Shown: in pieces, positions 7,247 to 13,256 of the stretch
Numbering within the stretch: the stretch's first letter is position 1
Layout of the letters: every line of letters begins with the position of its first letter
From: a virus
Virus record (IMG/VR): IMGVR_UViG_3300048015_000078
Coordinates: 1-25,814 of that record
DNA: 25,814 nt
Direction: 5' to 3' (one strand)
The notes under the pieces: model-generated
What the model was told of the DNA's origin: nothing
Databases searched by the model: none
What the model saw: only the letters and a program-made list of their open reading frames with translations
Position numbers and translations under genes: made by a program

Positions 7247-7425
7247 TCCGCTGTGTCGAGTGCTCCGCGCGTCACGCGGTGGGGATCGAGTGCCCCGGGT
7301 CCCGCGACGGCCGGACGTCGGCCGCTGCGGTGGTGATGTGGGCCAACGTGGTGCTCGCCGGGCTGGCCGTGGCGACGTGGGCCGCGATCCTCGCGCGGCT
7401 GGTGCTGATCGCGGACGGCCGCTGA
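7231..7425 (+). CDS. Small zinc-ribbon and single-pass membrane protein
   Basis: 64 residues from ATG 7231, eight bases after GGAG; the longer in-frame start at 7174 is unlikely. The N-terminus has a CVEC…H…C arrangement (Cys8, Cys11, Cys20 with His15), possibly metal binding. Residues about 31-60 form one hydrophobic segment (AAVVMWANVVLAGLAVATWA) ending in a positively charged tail. Such a protein sits in the inner membrane. Its place at the end of the accessory block might suit a superinfection or lysis accessory, but no holin-type pairing with an endolysin is visible. Confidence 0.55.
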   Translation: MPDRVIRCVECSARHAVGIECPGSRDGRTSAAAVVMWANVVLAGLAVATWAAILARLVLIADGR

Positions 7426-7490
7426 CCGGGCGGGGGCGAGCGGCCGACCGACCCCCACCCCCTTCGCGGGTCCTTCCCGCGCCGCGCCCC

Positions 7491-7509
7491 GTTCCCCCTC
7501 ACAGGGAAC
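7491..7509. repeat. Inverted repeat ahead of the packaging block
   Basis: GTTCCC and GGGAAC are separated by seven bases within the 124-base gap 7426-7549, followed by a locally AT-richer stretch (7519-7538) before the next ribosome binding site. This is the best candidate in the window for a control region of the late genes. No convincing -35/-10 pair can be named. Confidence 0.35.
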
Positions 7510-7549
7510 AATCGCGCGTTACGACACAGTTTGTTTCGGGAGGTCCGCC

Positions 7550-7687
7550 GTGCTCGACGACGCGCTGCCGATCTGGGTCGGCGACTTGGTCGATCGCACG
7601 TTGCCGCGGGTCATCACCGCGAGTCTCACCGAGTGGCAGTGGCGCATGATCCGCTTCGCGCTCGAACGGGCGGGGGAGTCGATATGA
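7550..7687 (+). CDS. 45-residue hypothetical protein before the packaging genes
   Basis: A short ORF from GTG 7550, preceded by GGGAGGT at a spacing of about five bases, one of the better ribosome binding sites in the window. The product begins MLDDALPIWVGDLVDRTL and ends WQWRMIRFALERAGESI. It may be one or two amphipathic helices. Its TGA overlaps the ATG of the next gene (ATGA). It occupies the position where a small terminase subunit or regulator might be expected but is much shorter than known small subunits; no function is assigned. Confidence 0.55.
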   Translation: MLDDALPIWVGDLVDRTLPRVITASLTEWQWRMIRFALERAGESI

Positions 7688-7944
7688 GCGAGTTCGCCGA
7701 CGCCCGCTGCCCGCGGTGCGGCTCGACGCTCATCACCAACGGCGCCCGCGTGTGGTGCTCGTTCGTCGGCGGGCGCGGGCCGAACGCCGAGCGGCCGTGT
7801 CAGTTCGGCCTCGACCGCGCGGTTCGGCCGGACGAACTCGGCGCCGCGCCCGCCGCCGCCGTCCCGTCGCCGGACCCGCTCGGCGCGACCGAGCTGATCC
7901 CGCCCGGCGCGCTCGACCTCGCGGCCGACCCGCCGGCGCGGTAA
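7684..7944 (+). CDS. Small zinc-ribbon protein
   Basis: 86 residues from ATG 7684, overlapping the previous gene by four bases and preceded by GGGGGAG. CPRCG near residues 9-13, then C25 and C38, suggest a treble-clef or zinc-ribbon finger. The C-terminal half is an Ala/Pro-rich low-complexity tail. It sits just upstream of the large terminase. A DNA-binding packaging accessory is conceivable, but nothing beyond the finger supports it. Confidence 0.55.
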   Translation: MSEFADARCPRCGSTLITNGARVWCSFVGGRGPNAERPCQFGLDRAVRPDELGAAPAAAVPSPDPLGATELIPPGALDLAADPPAR

Positions 7945-7972
7945 GATTGCTCCGCACACCCCGGAGCCGCGC

Positions 7973-10294
7973 GTGACCACCAAGGGCAAGCCCAAGCCCC
8001 CCGCCCGCAAGTCCACGCCCAAAACCGCCCCTGCGCGGAAGGCAGCCCCCGCCAAGACGGCGAGCCGGTCCAAGGCACCGCCACGCGCCGCCCCCAAGCC
8101 GAAGTCCGCACCCCAATCGCCGCCCGCACCCCCGCCCACACCCCCGCCCGCCGAGTACGCCGCCCACCGGGACGCGATGGCCGCGGCCTCGCGCGCCCGC
8201 TCGCAGAAGGGCCGTGAGATCGGGGCCATTCCCGAGATCGCCGACCCGGACCGCCGCGAGCGGTGCGCGAAGTCGCTCAGGCTGTTCTGCGAGAGCTACA
8301 ACCCCGAGGCGTTCTCGCTGGGGTGGAGTGACGACCACCTGCGGGCGATCGACCGCATCCAGGAGGCCGCCACGCTCGGCGCGCTGTTCGCGTTCGCGAT
8401 GGCCCGCGGGTCCGGCAAGACGACGCTCTGCCGGACCGCCGCGCTCTGGGCCTCACTCAACGCCCTCTGCCGGTACGTGTTCGTGATCGGGGCCAACTCG
8501 ACCAAGGCGGAGGACACGCTCGACAGCCTCAAGACGATGCTCCGCTACTGCGACACGTTGGCGAGCGACTACCCGGAGGTGTCGTGGCCCGCGCGGTGCT
8601 TGCAGGGCATCGCCAACCGCGCCACCGGCCAGACGTGTCAGGGCGAATCCACGCTGATCGACTGGTCCTCCGACCTGGTCGTGTACCCGACCGTCCCGCC
8701 GCCGGCGAACTGGCCGCGGCACTGGCCGCTCCGCGCCGACGGGAAGGTGCCCACCAGCGGCGGGATCATCTCCACATCCGGCCTCACCGGCGAGGGCCTC
8801 CGCGGCTCGCTCAAGACGCTCACCACCGGCGAGATGATCCGCCCCGACTTCGTGCTCCTGGACGATCCCCAGACGCCCGAGAGCGCGCGGAGCGTGGTGC
8901 AGAACCAGGTGCGCGAGCAGCTCGTCAGCGCCGACGTGCTCGGCATGGCCGGGCCGGGGAAGCGGATCGCCGCCGTGATGCCGTGCACGGTGATCGAACC
9001 CGGGGACATGATCGACCGCATCCTCGACCGCGCCAAACACCCGCTGTGGCGCGGCGAGCGGAGCGGCATCCTCAAGAGCCTGCCCAGCAACCTGCCGGCG
9101 TGGGACGCGTACTACGACGAGTACCGCCGCTGCTCGCAGTTGGAGCCGCCGGACTTCGACGACTCGAACGCCTACTACCGCGCCCACCGCCGCGAGCTGG
9201 AGGCCGGGGCCGAAGCCAGTTGGGAGGACCGCAGGCTCCCCGAGGAGGTGAGCGCGATCCAGCACGCCATGCACCTGCGGTTCCGCGACCCGTTCGCGTT
9301 CGCCGCGGAGTACATGAACCAGCCCCAGCCGCTCCACGCGATCGCCGCGAGCGTGCTCGATCCCGAGGCCCTGGCCGCGAAGGTCACCAACCTGCCGCGG
9401 CTGACCGTGCCGCGGAGCTGCACGCGGCTGACGGCCATGATCGACGTAGGCGCGCACGTCCTGTGGTACGCCGTGGTCGCGTGGGACGAGCGGTTCGGCG
9501 GGAGCGTGATCGACTACGGCCCGTACCCCGATCAGGGGCGGATCTACTTCGCCGCGGCCGACGCGCGGCCGACCCTCGCCGACCTGCCGGCCGCCAAGGG
9601 CAAGCCGCAGGAGGCCGCGATCTACGCCGGCCTGGCCGCCGTCGCCGCCCGGATCCACGACCGCGGGTACGTGCAGGAGGAGACGCACGCCGAGCTGCGG
9701 GTCGAGCGGTGCAACGTCGATGCCAACTGGGGGCCGGGCACCGACCTGGTGTACGAGTTCTGCCGCCGCGACCCGCACGCCCCGACGCTGCTCGCCAGTC
9801 ACGGGAAGTTCATCGGCGCGTCCTCGCTCCCCATGAGTAACTGGCAGCCGCGCGAGGGGGAGCGACCGGGGCCGGGGTGGCGGATCGCCGCGGGCGCGGC
9901 CAGGCGCGGCCGGCACGTGACGTTCGACACCAACCGCTGGAAGAGCTTCGTCGCCGAGCGGCTCCGCACGCCGCCGGGCGCGCCGGGCTGCCTGACCCTC
10001 TTCGCGGCCAGCCCCGCTCAGCACCAGATGTATGCGGACCACTGCACCGCGGAGTACCCGGTCGCCGTCCAGCGGCAGTCGGGCGGCGCGCGGGTGGACG
10101 AGTGGAAGGACCGCCCCGGCCGCGACAACCACCTGTGGGACTGCCTGGTCGGCGCCGCCGTCGCCGTGTCGGTGCAGGGGCTGCGGTGGGACGCCGGCAC
10201 CGCGGCCGGGGCCGAGCCGGTCGCGAAGAAGCCGAAGAAGCTGATAGACGTCGAAGCGCTGTACCGCGCGGCCAACCCGGGAGAGAAGTGGTGA
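7973..10294 (+). CDS. terL: Phage terminase large subunit
   Basis: 773 residues from GTG 7973, six bases after GGAG. It is the ATP-driven motor and nuclease that packages DNA into the prohead through the portal. The Walker A motif is ARGSGKTT (residues 144-151) and Walker B is FVLLDD (293-298), with LTTGEMIRPD just before it. The nuclease half opens with the acidic strand MIDVGAHVLWY (Asp491), and a later RDNHLWDC (Asp718, Asp723) matches the end of GpA-type terminases. Residues 1-60 are a Lys/Pro/Ala/Arg-rich, probably disordered extension not typical of the family, explaining the larger than usual size. The next gene overlaps by GTGA. No small subunit is recognised nearby. Confidence 0.93.
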   Translation: MTTKGKPKPPARKSTPKTAPARKAAPAKTASRSKAPPRAAPKPKSAPQSPPAPPPTPPPAEYAAHRDAMAAASRARSQKGREIGAIPEIADPDRRERCAKSLRLFCESYNPEAFSLGWSDDHLRAIDRIQEAATLGALFAFAMARGSGKTTLCRTAALWASLNALCRYVFVIGANSTKAEDTLDSLKTMLRYCDTLASDYPEVSWPARCLQGIANRATGQTCQGESTLIDWSSDLVVYPTVPPPANWPRHWPLRADGKVPTSGGIISTSGLTGEGLRGSLKTLTTGEMIRPDFVLLDDPQTPESARSVVQNQVREQLVSADVLGMAGPGKRIAAVMPCTVIEPGDMIDRILDRAKHPLWRGERSGILKSLPSNLPAWDAYYDEYRRCSQLEPPDFDDSNAYYRAHRRELEAGAEASWEDRRLPEEVSAIQHAMHLRFRDPFAFAAEYMNQPQPLHAIAASVLDPEALAAKVTNLPRLTVPRSCTRLTAMIDVGAHVLWYAVVAWDERFGGSVIDYGPYPDQGRIYFAAADARPTLADLPAAKGKPQEAAIYAGLAAVAARIHDRGYVQEETHAELRVERCNVDANWGPGTDLVYEFCRRDPHAPTLLASHGKFIGASSLPMSNWQPREGERPGPGWRIAAGAARRGRHVTFDTNRWKSFVAERLRTPPGAPGCLTLFAASPAQHQMYADHCTAEYPVAVQRQSGGARVDEWKDRPGRDNHLWDCLVGAAVAVSVQGLRWDAGTAAGAEPVAKKPKKLIDVEALYRAANPGEKW

Positions 10295-11093
10295 GCGACT
10301 TAGACGCATCGGCGCAGGCCGTGCCGCGCCCCGCGCACCCGGAGGAGGCGGCGTTCGTGGCCGCGATCCGCCGCGCGCCGGGCGACCGCACCGCGCGGCT
10401 GGTGTACGCCGACTGGCTCCAGGAGCGCGGCGAGGCGTTCCGCGCCGAACACCTCCGCGCCGCGGTCGCCGGGACGGACGGCCTGTGCTCGCACCCGCCC
10501 GGCCGGCCCGCGCTGGCCGAGCGGCCCGGCCAGCACCCGTGGTACGCGCGGCTCGTCCTGCTCGCCGAGGCGATTCGGGATCTCGGCTACGGCGTCCGCT
10601 GGGGGCTCGTCGAGCGGGTCACCTGCCCCGGGGACGTGTGGGTGGGGTACGCCGAGCACCTGCTCGCCCGCCACCCGGTCCGCGAGGTGGTGCTCACGAC
10701 CACGCCGCGGATCGAGCGGCTGCGGCCGTGGAACCCGGAGAGCGGCTGGGCTGCGTACAGCTTCGCCCGGCTAACGCGGTGGGTTCCGGTCGCGCCGGGA
10801 AGCCACATCCCGAGCGCCATCGTGGGCATGGTGTGGCCCGACGTGTCGTTCACCTTCCGCCGGCCCTCGACGAGCTGCTCGCCGCGCTCGTGCCGCCGCT
10901 CACCGACACCGCGCGCGACATGCTCGCCGCGGTCGAGCGCGACTCGAACGACGACACCGTCCGGCTGGCGTGCATCGACGCGCTGGACGAGTGCGGCGCG
11001 CACTATCTGGCCCAGACGCTGCGGGTGGAACTGATCCGCCGCCAGTTCGGCCGGGAGATCATCGACCTGCTCCTCAGCGGGGGTTTGTTGTGA
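10291..11093 (+). pseudogene. TIGR02996 protein with two domain copies, frameshifted
   Basis: GTG 10291 overlaps the terminase stop and follows GGGAG. Residues about 18-58 are a clear TIGR02996 domain (EEAAFVAAIRRAPGD…LVYADWLQERGEA). The frame stays protein-like to about 10862 (GMVWPDVSFTFRR) and then turns into low-quality sequence that stops at 11034. From the same point the frame one base earlier reads ALDELLAALVPPL and a second, diverged TIGR02996-like unit (MLAAVERDSNDDTVRLACIDAL), ending at 11093. Adding one G near 10862-10866 joins them. It may be one gene with a real or artefactual deletion, or two genes with the second starting at GTG 10890 or ATG 10920. Confidence 0.65.
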
Positions 11094-11305
11094 CCGACGC
11101 GCCCGTCGCCCACGCGCCCGACACGGCCGAGTTCCGCCCCGGCCTGGTGTGCCGCGGGTGCGGCGGCGTGACGTGGCACGTCACCCGCACCCGCCTCGGC
11201 CCGGCGTGCGTCCGCCGGTGGCGCACCTGCGCCGCGTGCGACCACGAGGTGCGCACCGCCGAGCGGATCGAGTCCGACGCGCACCCCGAGCACGACGCCG
11301 CCTGA
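11090..11305 (+). CDS. Small NrdR-like zinc-ribbon protein
   Basis: 71 residues from a GTG whose GTGA overlaps the previous stop. Residues about 20-58 (CRGCGG…VTRTR…CVRRWRTCAACDHEVRTAERI) show the Cys-x2-Cys / Cys-x2-Cys zinc ribbon with R…RRW…C spacing seen in NrdR and in small phage regulators. The ATP-cone domain of real NrdR is absent, so it is not NrdR. A DNA- or RNA-binding role is the natural guess. It lies between the packaging and portal genes. Confidence 0.6.
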   Translation: MTDAPVAHAPDTAEFRPGLVCRGCGGVTWHVTRTRLGPACVRRWRTCAACDHEVRTAERIESDAHPEHDAA

Positions 11306-11509
11306 GCGTCCATTCCTGGACCCGCCCGACCCCCCGCGTCCACTAATGCCACTTCCCGGCGCATTCCGCGCCGCGGGTCCACTTCCGCCCTCCGCGCCGC
11401 CTGCCCGCCGCGTCACAGTGGGGGTGTGAATCGCGCGTTCATCCGCGGCGGGCGCATCGCCCAGCGCCCGCCCGGTGAACCCGCCCGTCTCGACCCGCGG
11501 AGCGCCCCC

Positions 11510-11770
11510 GTGGAACCCACCGACCTGACCGGGGACATCGCGCAGCAGGCCGTCGAGCCGGTGGCGAGCACCGCCGACGGGCAATCCAACACCGGCCGCG
11601 CGGTCGGCGAGCTCATCAAGGCCCAGCAGTTCCTCGACGCCAAGGCGGCGCTCGCCAACCGCCGCCGCGGGCTCACCTACACCCGCCTCGTCACCCCCGG
11701 CGCGCTTGACGACTGCGGCCGCGCGGTCGGCGGCAACTTCGACAACACGTTCTTCGGGGGCTTCTGCTGA
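11510..11770 (+). CDS. Small head protein, positional analogue of a gpW-type connector
   Basis: 86 residues from GTG 11510, seven bases after GGAG; GTG 11426 gives a longer 114-residue product whose first 28 residues look unlike coding sequence. The sequence has a helix (IAQQAVEPVAST), ADGQSN, a helix (VGELIKAQQFLDAKAALANR), and RRGLTYTRLVTPGAL. This helix / 'DGQ' / helix / beta pattern is the one seen in small proteins between terminase and portal genes in lambda-like phages, where gpW plugs the portal. The assignment is by position and size, not by clear homology. The 120 bases before the upstream GTG hold no gene. Confidence 0.55.
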   Translation: MEPTDLTGDIAQQAVEPVASTADGQSNTGRAVGELIKAQQFLDAKAALANRRRGLTYTRLVTPGALDDCGRAVGGNFDNTFFGGFC

Positions 11771-11774
11771 CACC

Positions 11775-13256
11775 GTGTTCCAGTGGCTGCGATCACTGGT
11801 CGGCTTCGGCCGCGGCGCACCCGCACGCGGCGGGCACATCGCCGCGCGCTACGACAACGCGCTCACCACGCCCGAGAACGTGCGCAACTGGTGGGGTGCG
11901 GACTGGATGTCCGCGAAGTCCGCGAACAACTACAACGTGCGGCGCCAGCTCCGCATCCGCTCCCGATACGAGGTGTCGAACAACCCGTACCTGTTCGGCG
12001 TCGCCAACGGCAACGCCGACGACTTCGTCGGGGTCGGCGGCCCGACGCTCCAGATCAAGACCCCCGACGCCCCCTACAACCGGGCCGTCGAGGAGTCCTG
12101 GAACGAGTGGTGCGGCGAGATCGACCTGTGCGACAAGCTCCGCACCCTGAAGCTCGCGAAGACGATCGACGGCGAAGGGTTCCTGGTTTTGAAGACCGCC
12201 AACCTCGACCACCCGGTGAAGCTGTACCCGGTGGACGTCGAGGCCGACCAGGTCACCACGCCGGCGCCCCGGGACCTCGGCGAGCTGTGGGTGGACGGGC
12301 TGGTGCTGGACCCGGTCACGGGGCTGCCCGTGGCCTACGACGTGCTCAAGCACCACCCGGGCGATTACTACTTCCCGGACTTCCACCCGCTGGCCGTCGA
12401 GCGGATCTCGGCCCGGTACGTGGTCCAGTGGTTCCCCAAGTTCCGCCCGGGGCAGGTGCGCGGGGTGCCGGTCTTCACCCCGAGCCTGGACCTGTTCGCC
12501 GAGCTGCGGGCGTTCCGCCGCGCGACCCTCGGGGCCGCGGAGATCGCCGCCGACTACGCCGCGGTGGCCCAGCAGGACCGCGAGACCGGCGCGTACGAGC
12601 CGGACGCGGACACGGGCCAGGAGTACCAGCCGTTCAGTCGCGTCCCGCTCGTGCGGAAGATGATGACCGTGCTTCCGCCCGGGATGACGCTCAACCAGCT
12701 CAAGAGCGAGCACCCGACGACCACCTACGAGATGTTCAGCACGGTGTGCCTGGGCGAGGCGATCCGGCCCCTGTCGTACCCGCTCAACCTGGCGCTGGGC
12801 ACGTCGCAGAAGTTCAACTTCTCGTCCGCCAAGCTGGACCACATCAACTACCGGAACTCGCTCACGATCGAGCGGAACCAGTGCAACCGCGGGCCGCTCG
12901 ATCGGATCTTCCGCGCGTGGCACGAGGAGGCGGTGCTGTGCGGCGCGATCCCGGTGGGCCGCGGGCTGACCCCGCCGCCCCGGGCGTGGCACTGGCCCGG
13001 GTACGAGAGCATCGACCCGCTCGTGGACACCCAGGCCGCGACCCAGCAGATCGCCGGCGGGATCCTCACCCTGCGCGACTTCTGGGGCCGCCGCGGCGAG
13101 GACTGGCGGGCGGTGCTCGGCCAGCTCGCCGCCGAGAAGCGCGAGCTGGAGCGGCTCGGGCTGACCTTCGGCGACGTGGTCACCCGGTCCCTCACCAAGA
13201 CCGACAGCCTGACGGAGACCGAGGAAGCGACCGGGGAGCCCGCCCATGCCGCGTGA
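11775..13256 (+). CDS. Phage portal protein, lambda family
   Basis: 493 residues from GTG 11775 (MFQWLRSLVGFGRG); an ATG at 11706 would lie inside the preceding gene. Portal proteins form the dodecameric ring through which DNA enters and leaves the head. The N-terminal half has RYDNALTTPENVRNWWGAD and the repeated aromatic/charged blocks of lambda gpB-like portals. The middle has DGEGFLVLK, then VQWFPKFRPGQVRGVPVF, matching the family's conserved 'F…R.GQ.RG.P…' block, and later SSAKLDHINYRNSLTIERNQ. The size and position between packaging genes and the protease/capsid gene agree. The stop overlaps the next gene by eleven bases. Confidence 0.9.
   Translation: MFQWLRSLVGFGRGAPARGGHIAARYDNALTTPENVRNWWGADWMSAKSANNYNVRRQLRIRSRYEVSNNPYLFGVANGNADDFVGVGGPTLQIKTPDAPYNRAVEESWNEWCGEIDLCDKLRTLKLAKTIDGEGFLVLKTANLDHPVKLYPVDVEADQVTTPAPRDLGELWVDGLVLDPVTGLPVAYDVLKHHPGDYYFPDFHPLAVERISARYVVQWFPKFRPGQVRGVPVFTPSLDLFAELRAFRRATLGAAEIAADYAAVAQQDRETGAYEPDADTGQEYQPFSRVPLVRKMMTVLPPGMTLNQLKSEHPTTTYEMFSTVCLGEAIRPLSYPLNLALGTSQKFNFSSAKLDHINYRNSLTIERNQCNRGPLDRIFRAWHEEAVLCGAIPVGRGLTPPPRAWHWPGYESIDPLVDTQAATQQIAGGILTLRDFWGRRGEDWRAVLGQLAAEKRELERLGLTFGDVVTRSLTKTDSLTETEEATGEPAHAA

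Noticed and set aside
8453-10309. 618-codon minus-strand frame opposite the terminase gene
   Set aside because: The + strand holds Walker A and B and nuclease motifs; the antisense frame shows none and has shadow-like composition.
11306-11425. Short GTCCA-type direct repeats in the gap before the connector gene
   Set aside because: Three short, loosely similar pieces (GTCCATTCC, GTCCACT, GTCCACTTCC) are too small and irregular to call an operator or iteron set.
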